Counted from the stretch's first letter, positions 7,890-16,599 are shown. The stretch is 45,113 nt of DNA from Clostridiales bacterium (GCA_021201475.1 JAJQEV010000031.1:1-45113); one strand, 5' to 3'. Made by a program: numbers and translations. Notes: generated by a model not told the origin, from the sequence alone.

Positions 7890-8413
7890 ACCAGAGAAAG
7901 GAAAACAGGGGAACCATGGGGGCCAAACGGGTGGCCCGGTACGGCCTGCTCATTGCCCTGGCTATGGTGCTGAGTTATGCGGAGACGCTGATACCCGCCT
8001 TTTTTGCCGTCCCCGGCATGAAGCTGGGGCTGACCAACCTGGTGGTGATGATTGCCCTGTACCGGATGGGGAGCAGGGACGCCATCCTCCTGAACCTGCT
8101 GCGCATCGTGCTGGTGTCCATGACCTTCGGCAACGCCTTCAGTCTGCTGTACTCCCTGGCAGGCGGGGTGCTGTCCGGGGCGGTGATGATTCTGCTGAAG
8201 CGGACGAGCCGCTTCGGCATGATGGCCGTCAGCGTGGCCGGGGGCATCGCCCACAACGTAGGGCAGATTCTGATGGCCATGGTGCTGCTGGAGACGAAGC
8301 AGGTGGGCTATTACCTGCTGGTGCTGTGGTGGAGCGGGCTGGCCGCCGGGCTGGTCATCGGCCTGGTCAGCTACGAAATCACGAAGCGGCTGCCGGACGC
8401 CTTGTTTCAATAG
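7886..8413 (+). CDS. Gx transporter family membrane protein
   Basis: This 175-residue membrane protein has about five or six hydrophobic helices. It matches the family named Gx transporter, also labelled heptaprenyl diphosphate synthase component I by old similarity. Typical stretches are YGLLIALAMVLSYAE, PGMKLGLTNLVVM and the GGVLSGAVM and GGIAHNVGQI segments. The substrate is unknown. In flavinylation clusters it is proposed to import or export a flavin or cofactor precursor, which is inference. The ATG overlaps the stop of the NusG_II gene (ATGA), so the longer upstream frame is rejected. apbE follows after 8 bases. Confidence 0.85.
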   Translation: MNQRKENRGTMGAKRVARYGLLIALAMVLSYAETLIPAFFAVPGMKLGLTNLVVMIALYRMGSRDAILLNLLRIVLVSMTFGNAFSLLYSLAGGVLSGAVMILLKRTSRFGMMAVSVAGGIAHNVGQILMAMVLLETKQVGYYLLVLWWSGLAAGLVIGLVSYEITKRLPDALFQ

Positions 8414-8421
8414 GGGAGGAT

Positions 8422-9480
8422 ATGCGGATGAAACGACTGTTATGCGCCCTTTTGTCTCTGCTCCTGCTGACGGGCTGCGCCTACTCCACCGGCGGGACAG
8501 ACGCGGCGGAGGCCGACCCGGAGGCGGCGGAGTCCTCCACGGAGTACCTGGAGGCCATGGACACCTATATGACCCTGACCGCCTACGGCAGCAGCCGGGA
8601 GGCAGCGCTGGAGGACGCCTGCGCGGAGATTCAGCGGCTGGAGGCCCTCCTCAGCACCGGCAGCGACAGCAGCGAGGTCTACGCCCTGAACCAGACCGGC
8701 TCCGGCGTCCTCTCGGACGATACGGCGGCGTTGCTGGAGTATGCTCTGAACCTGTACGACAGCACCGGCGGGGCCTTTGACATCACCGTCTACCCCCTGA
8801 TGGAGCTGTGGGGCTTCACCACCCAGGACTACCAGGTGCCCACAGCGGAAACCCTGGCGGAAACCCTGGCCCTGGTGGGCTCCGACCGGCTGACCTATGA
8901 CAGCGAAACCCAGACCCTGACCCTGGGGGAGGGCCAGGCCATTGACTTCGGCGGCATCGCCAAGGGCTACACCTCCCAGCGGATCATGGAGCTGTTCCTG
9001 GAGGCGGGGGTCACCTCCGCCATGGTCTCTCTGGGGGGCAACATCCACTGCCTGGGCACCAAGCCTGACGGCTCCCTGTGGCGCATCGGCATTCAGGACC
9101 CGGCGGGGGACGAGGGGGACATTGCGGCCATCGTCAGCGTGGCCGACCAGGCGGTCATCACCTCCGGCGGCTACCAGCGCTACTTTGAGGACGAGGACAC
9201 CGGCGAGACCTATCACCACATCATCGACCCCGCCACCGGCTGCCCCGCCAAAAGCGGCCTGTCCTCCGTCTCCATCGTCACCGGAGACGGGGCGCTGGGG
9301 GACGGCCTCTCCACTGCCCTGTACATCATGGGGCTGGAGGAGGCCACCGCCTACTGGCAGGCCCACAGCACCCTGTTCCAGGCCGTTTTCATTGACGACG
9401 AGGGGGCCATTTACGTCACCGAGGGCATCGCGGACGTGGTGACGGCGGACGCGGGGTTCACCGTGCTGACGGCGGAGTGA
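8422..9480 (+). CDS. apbE: FAD:protein FMN transferase ApbE (lipoprotein)
   Basis: ApbE moves FMN from FAD onto Thr or Ser of Rnf, Nqr and FMN_bind-type proteins outside the membrane. The 352-residue precursor has a lipoprotein signal with lipobox LLTGC (Cys19). Family motifs follow: YMTLTAYG, DITVYPLMELWGF, DFGGIAKGYTSQ, MVSLGGNIHCLG and the C-terminal HHIIDPATGCPAKSG and GLSTALYIMG. The ATG at 8422 is preceded by GGGGAGGA. It ends the NusG_II-Gx-apbE operon. Its obvious local substrates are the D and G parts of the fused Rnf subunit. Confidence 0.95.
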   Translation: MRMKRLLCALLSLLLLTGCAYSTGGTDAAEADPEAAESSTEYLEAMDTYMTLTAYGSSREAALEDACAEIQRLEALLSTGSDSSEVYALNQTGSGVLSDDTAALLEYALNLYDSTGGAFDITVYPLMELWGFTTQDYQVPTAETLAETLALVGSDRLTYDSETQTLTLGEGQAIDFGGIAKGYTSQRIMELFLEAGVTSAMVSLGGNIHCLGTKPDGSLWRIGIQDPAGDEGDIAAIVSVADQAVITSGGYQRYFEDEDTGETYHHIIDPATGCPAKSGLSSVSIVTGDGALGDGLSTALYIMGLEEATAYWQAHSTLFQAVFIDDEGAIYVTEGIADVVTADAGFTVLTAE

Positions 9481-9494
9481 GGGGGGCATATCAT

Positions 9495-9515
9495 AGCCCC
9501 AATAGGGCTGTTTTT
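9495..9515 (+). terminator. Probable terminator after apbE
   Basis: A short AGCCC/GGGCT stem with a small loop is followed by GTTTTT. The stem is only five base pairs, so the call is moderate. Confidence 0.5.
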
Positions 9516-9665
9516 GATATTTTTACCGAAAAAAAACAGAAGGAGCCGCCTCCAAAGAGACGGCTCGCTCTGCTCCATACAGAAATATGGCTGGCAGCAG
9601 TTTCCATCTAACAAGGTCGGAAATTGTCCTTTTTTTAAAGTTTCAGACTTATAGGCCTGAAATTA

Positions 9666-9693
9666 TTGGCTTTTCCGGATTTTCGAGTACAAT
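9666..9693 (+). promoter_or_regulatory. Promoter of the AAA ATPase gene
   Basis: TTGGCT (9666-9671) and TACAAT (9688-9693) are spaced by 16 bases, 27 bases before the ATG. Confidence 0.6.
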
Positions 9694-9720
9694 AGTACCA
9701 ATAGCCTCAGGAGGTGCGCC

Positions 9721-10951
9721 ATGACTGAACTGATCGATCGCCCTGAGTATTTAGAGCAACTCATTCAAAATAAAGACGCGGATCTGGTGAAAATCGTCAC
9801 GGGCATCCGCCGGTGCGGGAAATCGTCTCTGCTCGACTTGTTTCACCAATATCTCTCTGAGAACGGTGTGGCGGAGGCCAACATCATTCATATAAATCTG
9901 GAGTCGTTGCGGTATCGGGAGCTTTCCAATTATCTTACCTTTTACGATTACGTCAGTAAACGCATCCCGACGGGAGAAAAGACCTACCTGATCTTTGATG
10001 AGCTTCAGGCCGTAGCGCATTGGGAGAAGGCGATCGAGTCCTTCCGCCTCGACTTTGATGTAGACATTTATATCACCGGTTTGAATGCCTATTTGCTTTC
10101 CACAGAGTTTTCCACGCTGCTTTCTGGCAGGTATGTGGAGATTCGTATGTTGCCGTTGTCGTTTAAAGAATTTCTGACCTTTTACGAGTTTGAGCCGTCC
10201 GTTGCCGTGGAAGAAAAATTCCAGCGCTATCTTCAATTCGGCGGTATGCCGATCCTGAGGGAATACAGGTTCAACGAAGTGAGAAGCAACCAGGCCCTGG
10301 AGGGGATATACTCCACTGTTGTTTTGCGCGACATTTTTACAGCGCAACAGACAGGTCGACCAGGCCACGCTTCAGAAAATCATGCTGTTCCTCTGCTCCA
10401 ACATTGGCAGCATTACGTCCCCGAACAGCATCGGCAACGTACTGTCCCAGGAAGGGGATATTCAAACCGGGAAGGCTAAAAATGTCGCCGGTAAAACGGT
10501 AGATAAATATATCACGATGCTGCGCAATGCCTTCATCATCTATTCGGTCAGCCGATATGATGTCAAGGGCGGGCAACTGCTGAAAACGCTGGGCAAAAAC
10601 TACATCATCGATATGGGCTTCCGCAATACGATGCTGGGGTATCGTGATGCAGACCGGGGGCATATTATTGAGAACATCGTGTTCCTGGAACTGATGCGCC
10701 GCAACTACCGCGTCTATATCGGCAAAGTAGGAGAAACAGAGGTCGACTTTGTGGCGGATAAGCCGAACGAGAAGTTGTATATCCAGGTAACAGAAAGTAT
10801 GCAGTCGCCGGAAACCCGGGAACGTGAGTTAAGGCCGCTGCGCATGATACCGGACAACTATGAAAAAATCGTATTGTCGATGGACAGGAGCTATATCAAT
10901 TCCTACGACGGCATCAAGTCCCTGTACCTGATCGATTGGCTGCTGTTCTAA
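9721..10951 (+). pseudogene. AAA ATPase with DUF4143 domain, frameshifted
   Basis: Two overlapping frames together encode one ATPase of about 409 residues of the AAA_14/DUF4143 type, a family common in gut bacteria with no firm function. The first frame (9721-10479) has Walker A (GIRRCGKSS, 28-36) and Walker B (YLIFDELQ). The second (to 10951) carries DUF4143 with the nuclease-like GKVGETEVDFVAD motif. Continuity breaks at a run of five T at 10334-10338; one T fewer restores VLRDI-LQRNRQVDQATL. The break may be a true mutation, slippage or a sequencing error. The start has a CAGGAGGTG site. Base composition looks lower in GC than the neighbours, which suggests transfer. Confidence 0.85.
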
Positions 10952-10955
10952 ACTA

Positions 10956-11033
10956 CAGGGCTTCGTTCTCAGCATCGAGAAAGCTCAGCCGCTCGGTTCC
11001 AGTGAAGATGACAAATCGGAACCAGCGGCCCTG
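10956..11033. other. Strong hairpin between the AAA gene and the ATPase unit
   Basis: CCGCTCGGTTCC (10989-11000) pairs with GGAACCAGCGG (11018-11028), and an outer CAGGGC/GCCCTG pair (956-961 and 1028-1033 of the 10-11 kb stretch) encloses it. No T run follows directly, so it is a weak terminator candidate. Confidence 0.45.
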
Positions 11034-11069
11034 TTCTATCGGTCAGCAACGCAAACTCTTTGTTTACGT

Positions 11070-11168
11070 CGTAAGCGTCAAACCAGATAGCGGGCAGCAC
11101 TATATGAGATAATCATAGTAACGGAACGTGCGGCAACGTTTCGTTACTACTACTTACATAGGGGATGA
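11070..11168 (+). repeat. Left ~100-bp inverted repeat flanking the P-type ATPase
   Basis: This 99-bp arm is about 85% identical to the reverse complement of 14062-14163, with one 3-base indel. The outer end begins CGTAAGCGTCAAACCA and the inner end is GGGGATGA. The core at 11116-11149 is a near-perfect palindrome (TAGTAACGGAACG against CGTTTCGTTACTA). Confidence 0.85.
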
Positions 11169-11308
11169 CTTTCCTTCTAAATCTCAGGCTACTCTTTGGA
11201 AGCTCATATTACAGTCAATATACAAATGCCAGCCTTCTACTGTCCCTCGCGGCAATAGCACGTATATTTCATAAAAACTTTAAATCTTATCCGTTGTTTC
11301 TGTCTGGA

Positions 11309-11317
11309 TGGTATGAT
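11309..11317 (+). promoter_or_regulatory. Extended -10 promoter of the P-type ATPase gene
   Basis: TGG followed by TATGAT (11312-11317) forms an extended -10 element inside the left repeat unit, about 70 bases before the chosen start codon. No good -35 box is seen. Confidence 0.45.
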
Positions 11318-11389
11318 AAAGTAATAACGTATGCAATGTATGCTGTCGCAGTGCAGTGGTGTGGCAACATCGAATCAGAAATCCGGGAG

Positions 11390-13906
11390 ATGGAACTAGT
11401 GCCTGAGGAAAACGAAACCAGAACTCATCCAGTCAAAAGTGCTTCTCATAGAAATGAGCAGCCCGCAGAAGCAGAGCCTGCTCCCGCCCGAAAGATTCCT
11501 GTGGTCTGTGCAGCCCCTGAACAGGGCCTGACCACCGAACAGGCAACGGAGCGGATGGAAGGCGGCTGCCAGAATGTAGAAATCGAGTCCACCTCCAAAT
11601 CATTGGGAGACATCATTCGTTCCAACGTCTGTACCTACTTTAACCTGATCTTTTTTGTTCTGGCTATTGCGGTGTGCGCCGTTGGCGCATGGAACGAACT
11701 GACCTTCCTCGTCGTAGTGATTGCCAACATCTGCATTGGCATTGGTCAGGAGTGGAGGAGCAAAAAGAAACTGGACAGTTTGAGCCTTTTGACCAACCCG
11801 AAGGCCAACGTAGTACGGGATGGTCAGGTGTGCACGATTTCCGCTTATGATACAGTCCGGGATGATATTGCCATTTTCCGCGCAGGAGACCAAATCTATG
11901 CGGATGCCAGGATTGTGGGTGGACAGTGTCTTGTCAACGAGTCCCTGTTGACAGGCGAAGCAGATGAGATAAAGAAAGGGCCAGGGGACGATTTGCTCTC
12001 CGGCTCCTACCTGGTCTCCGGAGAATGCCATGCTCAGCTGACCGCTGTGGGCCGCGATTCCTATATGTCCAAGCTGACCCTTCAGGCAAAGCAGACCCGG
12101 CAGCCGCCCCGGTCGGAGATGATGCGATCCCTGAACCGTCTGGTGCTGTCCATTGGCATTGTCATTATCCCTCTAGGCATTGCAATGGCTTACAAGGAAA
12201 TTGCAGTATTGCACAACACGATTCGGGATGGCGTGGTATCCACTGTAGCCAGCCTTGTTGGTATGATTCCGGAGGGGCTGTATCTGTTAACCTCCCTGGC
12301 ATTGATGACCGGCGTGCTGCGTCTGGCGCAGCGCAAGACGCTGGTTCATGAGATGGGCTGCATTGAGACTTTAGCCCGGGTGGACACGCTCTGCGTAGAC
12401 AAAACGGGAACTATTACCGAACCGAAGATGGTGGTAGAGGATTTGGTAGCGGTAAATGACGCTCCCCTCACCCTGGATAACCTGCGCGGGATTTTGGCAG
12501 ACTATGTTTTCGCTATGCAGAACGATAACGAGACCATGGCGGCGCTTAAGCGTTATTTTGATGGCCAGCACTCCCGTCGTGTTGTCCTTCAGGTGCTGCC
12601 CTTTACCTCCGCCCGGAAGTATGGCGGTGTGTCTTTCGCCGGGGAAGACGCTTTCCTGCTGGGCGCACCGGAGAATCTGTTAGGTAATCAGTACCAGCAG
12701 TATAGTGAGGAGATTGAAAAATACTCCCGTTTAGGCTGCCGGGTACTGTTGATGGCCCACTACGGCGGCAAGCTGGACGATGCTGCCTTGACAGAGAACG
12801 TTGAAGCGCTGGCACTGGTGCTGCTGACCAACAAGATTCGGGATAATGCCCCGGAGACCTTCCGGTACTTCCGGGAACAGGGCGTGGCGGTCAAGGTGAT
12901 TTCCGGCGACAGCCCGGTCACAGTCTCAGAAGTAGCCCTTCGCGCAGAAATCCCCAATGCGGATCAATATGTGGACGCGCGCACGCTGCGCACCGATGAG
13001 GATTTGGCCCAGGCGGCTGAGCGTTACACTGTCTTTGGCCGGGTGACACCGGAACAGAAGCGCGCCCTGGTGCGGGCCATGCATCAGGCGGGCCATACTG
13101 TTGCCATGACGGGCGACGGCGTAAACGATGTGCTGGCATTGAAGGAGGCGGACTGTTCAGTGGCCATGGCTTCCGGCAGTCAGGTTGCCTGCCAGGTCAG
13201 CCATATCGTCCTGTTGGACTCCGATTTTTCCGCCATGCCCTCTGTGGTTGCAGAAGGTCGTCGGGTCATCAACAACATCGAACGCTCCGCCAGCCTGTAC
13301 CTGGTCAAGAATATCTTTTCCCTGTGCCTGGCGGCTATCTCGCTGATTTTTACGTTTACGTATCCCTTCTCCGCCTCCCAGATGAGTCTGGTCAGCGCCA
13401 TCACCATCGGTTTGCCCTCCTTCGTCATGGCACTGGAGCCAAACAAAAACCGCATCCAGGGTCGTTTTATGACCAACGTTATCTATCGAGCGCTGCCATC
13501 TGCCATCAGCGACCTGGTGCTAAGCATCGGCGTTGTGCTGTTTTATATCGTCTTTGACCTGACCACAGACGAGTTGAGTGCCATCTGCACACTGGTGGTA
13601 GCGGTAGTGGGCCTGCTAATGGTACACCGGACGTGCAGACCATACAATGCCCTGCGCAAGCTGTTGATGGCGACCTGTGTGGTGGCTTTTGCTGTCTGCG
13701 TGGTTTTCCTTCAGCCCATTTTCTCTCTGGATTTGGCTGCCATGAGCCACGGCGCCTGGCTGGTGCTGGTGGTGTTTGTGCTGTTGGCCTTCGAGGTGTC
13801 CCTCTCCGCCAATATTATGGTGGACAGCATTCGCAGCATGGTGCTTTGGATTTGCAATAAGCTGAAGAGTCTGGTTCAGGCAATCCTGCACCCGGAAAGC
13901 ACATAG
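11390..13906 (+). CDS. CtpE-like cation-translocating P-type ATPase
   Basis: This ion pump belongs to the HAD-type P-ATPases and most resembles the CtpE/E1-E2 branch linked to Ca2+ handling in other bacteria; the ion here is not proven. From 11390 it has 838 residues. Features are the actuator motif LLTGEADE, the membrane PEGL motif (MIPEGLYLLTS), the phosphorylation site DKTGT with Asp337, the hinge MTGDGVNDVLALKEAD, and about ten helices with the last six C-terminal. Conserved sequence begins near GLTTEQATERM. The upstream ATG at 11165 lies inside the inverted repeat and is rejected; 11336 is an alternative. It is enclosed by the 100-bp inverted repeats. Confidence 0.9.
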   Translation: MELVPEENETRTHPVKSASHRNEQPAEAEPAPARKIPVVCAAPEQGLTTEQATERMEGGCQNVEIESTSKSLGDIIRSNVCTYFNLIFFVLAIAVCAVGAWNELTFLVVVIANICIGIGQEWRSKKKLDSLSLLTNPKANVVRDGQVCTISAYDTVRDDIAIFRAGDQIYADARIVGGQCLVNESLLTGEADEIKKGPGDDLLSGSYLVSGECHAQLTAVGRDSYMSKLTLQAKQTRQPPRSEMMRSLNRLVLSIGIVIIPLGIAMAYKEIAVLHNTIRDGVVSTVASLVGMIPEGLYLLTSLALMTGVLRLAQRKTLVHEMGCIETLARVDTLCVDKTGTITEPKMVVEDLVAVNDAPLTLDNLRGILADYVFAMQNDNETMAALKRYFDGQHSRRVVLQVLPFTSARKYGGVSFAGEDAFLLGAPENLLGNQYQQYSEEIEKYSRLGCRVLLMAHYGGKLDDAALTENVEALALVLLTNKIRDNAPETFRYFREQGVAVKVISGDSPVTVSEVALRAEIPNADQYVDARTLRTDEDLAQAAERYTVFGRVTPEQKRALVRAMHQAGHTVAMTGDGVNDVLALKEADCSVAMASGSQVACQVSHIVLLDSDFSAMPSVVAEGRRVINNIERSASLYLVKNIFSLCLAAISLIFTFTYPFSASQMSLVSAITIGLPSFVMALEPNKNRIQGRFMTNVIYRALPSAISDLVLSIGVVLFYIVFDLTTDELSAICTLVVAVVGLLMVHRTCRPYNALRKLLMATCVVAFAVCVVFLQPIFSLDLAAMSHGAWLVLVVFVLLAFEVSLSANIMVDSIRSMVLWICNKLKSLVQAILHPEST

Positions 13907-14061
13907 CAGGCACAGTGAGCAAAGCGGGAGATGTGAACCGTGCTGTCCGCATGGATATAGTCTCCGCCTTATCACATATAGACAGCGTGACAAATGGCAG
14001 CCGTTCATTCCTGTAGCCTTGCCTGGTGTTTCGATGTGTTTGCATTTGATGTCATTGAGCC

Positions 14062-14163
14062 TCATCCCCAATGTAAGTGGTAGTAACGGAACGCTGCAAC
14101 GCGTTCCGTTACTATTACCATTATCTCATACGAGGCTACCCGCTGTTTGGTTTGACGCTTACG
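14062..14163 (-). repeat. Right ~100-bp inverted repeat flanking the P-type ATPase
   Basis: This is the inverted mate of 11070-11168. Its core at 14081-14114 is a perfect 13-bp palindrome (TAGTAACGGAACG with CGTTCCGTTACTA, 8-base spacer). The similarity ends sharply at both edges. The 155 bases between the ATPase stop and this arm contain no gene. Confidence 0.85.
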
Positions 14164-14269
14164 TTTCTATTGGTATCCGTCCTGCCTTTGCTGCCGTATA
14201 ACATTTGAGCAGCAGGCAAATAACCGCCGCCTTCGCCGGCTGCCCATAAAAGCGGCCTATCTCGTTCCC

Positions 14270-14303
14270 AGGGGAAACAAATCGTTTACGCTTTGTTTCC
14301 CCT
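14270..14303. other. 12-bp perfect inverted repeat before the VanZ gene
   Basis: AGGGGAAACAAA (14270-14281) pairs with TTTGTTTCCCCT (14292-14303) across a 10-base loop. It sits 18 bases upstream of the -35 box of the VanZ-family gene. It could be an operator or a weak terminator. Confidence 0.45.
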
Positions 14304-14320
14304 TTGTTCCCGCATTGTTC

Positions 14321-14350
14321 TTGCTTTTTCCGGCGAGGATGGAGTATAAT
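14321..14350 (+). promoter_or_regulatory. Promoter of the VanZ-family gene
   Basis: TTGCTT (14321-14326) and a perfect TATAAT (14345-14350) are separated by 18 bases, 30 bases before the ATG. Confidence 0.75.
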
Positions 14351-14380
14351 GGCCCAAACACCCCATTCAGGAGAGTTACC

Positions 14381-14875
14381 ATGATGAAACAAACCGTCTT
14401 CCGCGTGATACATATAGTGTTCCGCGTCCTCTTCACCCTCTTTGCCCTGTGGGCCATCCTCTTTATCTTCCAAAACAGCCTGGAATCGGGCGCCCTGTCC
14501 TCCAGCCGCAGCGCCGAGTTCACCGCCATGCTGAACGCCGTACTGGGGAAGCTGGGCGTTTCCGCCCTGTCTGAGGCGGTGGTGCGGAAGCTGGCCCACT
14601 ATGCGGAGTTCGCCCTCCTGGGCTTCCTGCTGACCCTGTGCGTTCGGGTCTACACCCCACGCTATGTGCGTTACTGCTGCTGGCCGCTGCTGATTGGCCT
14701 GTGCGTGGCCAACCTGGATGAGACGATTCAGCTCTATGTGGATGGGCGCAGCAGCAGCGTCATTGACGTGTGGATCGATTTCAGCGGGGTCTGCGGCGGG
14801 CTGTTGGCCGGATTCCTGGTGTGCATCCTGCTGAGCCTGATTCTGTCCAGCCTTGGCCTCAAACACAAACGGTAA
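14381..14875 (+). CDS. VanZ family membrane protein
   Basis: This 164-residue membrane protein matches VanZ-like proteins, named after a teicoplanin-resistance accessory protein; most members have no known function. Signatures are VRKLAHYAEFALLGF, the ANLDETIQLYVDGRSSSVIDVWID stretch (here split as DETIQ, DGR and D-x3-D positions) and a glycine-rich last helix. About four membrane helices are predicted. The ATG at 14381 has AGGAGAG 5 bases upstream and lies 31 bases after a TATAAT box. It is monocistronic, followed by a terminator. Confidence 0.85.
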   Translation: MMKQTVFRVIHIVFRVLFTLFALWAILFIFQNSLESGALSSSRSAEFTAMLNAVLGKLGVSALSEAVVRKLAHYAEFALLGFLLTLCVRVYTPRYVRYCCWPLLIGLCVANLDETIQLYVDGRSSSVIDVWIDFSGVCGGLLAGFLVCILLSLILSSLGLKHKR

Positions 14876-14889
14876 CGGGCAGGAAAACA

Positions 14890-14917
14890 CCGCCCTCTGT
14901 CCACGAACAGAGGGCGG
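14890..14917 (+). terminator. Terminator after the VanZ-family gene
   Basis: A perfect 11-bp stem (CCGCCCTCTGT with ACAGAGGGCGG) with a six-base loop is followed by a moderately T-rich tail. It may also serve the convergent symporter gene. Confidence 0.7.
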
Positions 14918-14953
14918 TTTCGCTTGTCTGTTTGATTTTTGTGCGGGAACGGC

Positions 14954-16459
14954 TTATTCCGCGCCCTGCTTCACCGCCTCGGCGGCCTCCTCCTGGATGT
15001 CCTCCCAGTTGGAGAGCATGGGCTCCACGTCCTCCTTGCCCTTGATTTTCCGGTCCACATAGTTCTTCGTCAGCTTGAACACCAGGGGGGACAGGGCCAG
15101 CACGCCGATCAGGTTGGGAATCATCATCATGCCGTTCAGGGTGTCCGCGATGTCCCAGGCCAGGTTGTCGCTCATGACAGCGCCGCCGAAGATGGCCACC
15201 ACGAAAATCACCCGGTACACGATGGTGTACTTCTCGCCGAACAGGAACTCGCAGGCCTTCGTCCCGTAATGGCTCCAGCCCAGCACGGTGGAAAAGGCGA
15301 ACAGCATGATGGCGATGGCCACGAAGGCCGCGCCGATTTGCCCGAAGTGCATGGAAAAGACGGTACCCACCATATTGGCCTTGGTCAGCTCCACGCCCTC
15401 GTACTCAGTCAGGGCCACGCCGGTGTCCAGATCCACCAGGCCGGAGGACAGGATGGAGAAGGCGGTCAGGGTGCAGACGATGATGGTGTCGGCAAAGACC
15501 TCAAAGATGCCCCACATACCCTGGCGCACAGGCTCCCGCACGTTGGAGTTGGAGTGTACCATGACGGAGGAGCCAAGGCCCGCCTCGTTGGAGAACACGC
15601 CCCGCTTCATGCCCTGCTCGATGGCCAGCCGGATGCCGGAGCCGACGATGCCGCCGCCTACCGCCTTCATGGCGAAGGCACCCTTGAAGATAGCGGTGAA
15701 CACCGCACCGAACTGGCTGATGTTGGTGCAGAAAATCACAATGGAACCCACAATGTACAGCACCACCATGAAGGGGACGATTTTCTCCGTCACAGAGGCG
15801 ATGCGTTTCAGGCCGCCTACGATGACCAGCCCAGCCAGCAGCAGCACCACCACGCCGGTGACGGCGGTGGGGACGCCGAAGGCGGACTGCATATTGCCGG
15901 AGATGGAGTTCACCTGGGTCATGTTGCCGATGCCGAAGGAGGCCAGGAAGCAGAACACGGAGAACAGCACCGCCAGCACGGAGCCCAGGGCCTTGCAGTG
16001 CTTCTTGGCACCCAGGCCGTCCCGGAGGTAGTACATGGCGCCACCGGACCACTCGCCGTTCTGATTCTTCCGGCGGAAGTAGATGCCCAGCACGTTCTCG
16101 GAGTAGTTGGTCATCATGCCGAAGAAGGCGATGATCCACATCCAGAACACAGCGCCGGGGCCGCCCACGATGATGGCCCCCGCCACGCCCACAATGTTGC
16201 CGGTGCCCACGGTGGCGGCCAGGGCGGTGCAAAGGGACTGGAACTGGGAGATGGACTTGTCCTTCGTGTGGCCCACAACCTCCTTATCCTGGAAGATGGC
16301 GCCGATGGTCATCTTCATCCAGTGGCCGATGTGGGTGATTTGGAAGAATTTGGTCAGGCAGGTCATCAGTACGCCCACCACGGCCAACAGGATCAGGGCC
16401 GGCCAGCCCCAGACCACGTTGTTGACAGCGCTGTTGATGTTGGTAATCAGTTCAAGCAT
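14954..16459 (-). CDS. Alanine/glycine:cation symporter (AGCS family)
   Basis: This 501-residue transporter of the alanine or glycine:sodium symporter family takes up a small amino acid with Na+. The family signature is visible as SLCTALAATVGTGNIVGVAGA and GPGAVFWMWI. FSNEAGLGSSVMVHS and about eleven hydrophobic helices also support the call. The minus-strand ATG has an AGAGAGGA site. Upstream lie a sigma-A promoter, a tandem glycine riboswitch and a terminator hairpin. Glycine is therefore the most likely substrate or signal; whether glycine turns the gene on or off is not certain from sequence alone. Confidence 0.93.
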   Translation of the reverse strand: MLELITNINSAVNNVVWGWPALILLAVVGVLMTCLTKFFQITHIGHWMKMTIGAIFQDKEVVGHTKDKSISQFQSLCTALAATVGTGNIVGVAGAIIVGGPGAVFWMWIIAFFGMMTNYSENVLGIYFRRKNQNGEWSGGAMYYLRDGLGAKKHCKALGSVLAVLFSVFCFLASFGIGNMTQVNSISGNMQSAFGVPTAVTGVVVLLLAGLVIVGGLKRIASVTEKIVPFMVVLYIVGSIVIFCTNISQFGAVFTAIFKGAFAMKAVGGGIVGSGIRLAIEQGMKRGVFSNEAGLGSSVMVHSNSNVREPVRQGMWGIFEVFADTIIVCTLTAFSILSSGLVDLDTGVALTEYEGVELTKANMVGTVFSMHFGQIGAAFVAIAIMLFAFSTVLGWSHYGTKACEFLFGEKYTIVYRVIFVVAIFGGAVMSDNLAWDIADTLNGMMMIPNLIGVLALSPLVFKLTKNYVDRKIKGKEDVEPMLSNWEDIQEEAAEAVKQGAE

Positions 16460-16520
16460 TGGGAATCCTCTCTTTCCGTTTCTGCGTTCTCGCCCCCGCC
16501 CACCGGTCTGCGGGCGGAAT

Positions 16521-16550
16521 CAAAAGGGCGAGCCTTCGGAAGGCTCGCCC
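16521..16550 (-). terminator. Riboswitch-linked intrinsic terminator
   Basis: A perfect palindrome (16526-16550) is followed on the minus strand by TTTTG. It lies between the riboswitch and the symporter start, so it is the likely expression platform. Confidence 0.8.
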
Positions 16551-16599
16551 TCAAGCGACAAACTGAACCCGGCCCGGAGGGCTACGCCCTCTCCATCCG

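Noticed and set aside
10319-10479. Programmed frameshift in the AAA ATPase gene
   Set aside because: There is no classical slippery heptamer with a stimulating stem beside it; a simple indel in a T run explains it better, though slippage is not excluded.
11165-11389. N-terminal 75-residue extension of the P-type ATPase
   Set aside because: The ATG lies in the inverted repeat and upstream of the extended -10 promoter; the extension has no similarity to P-type ATPases.
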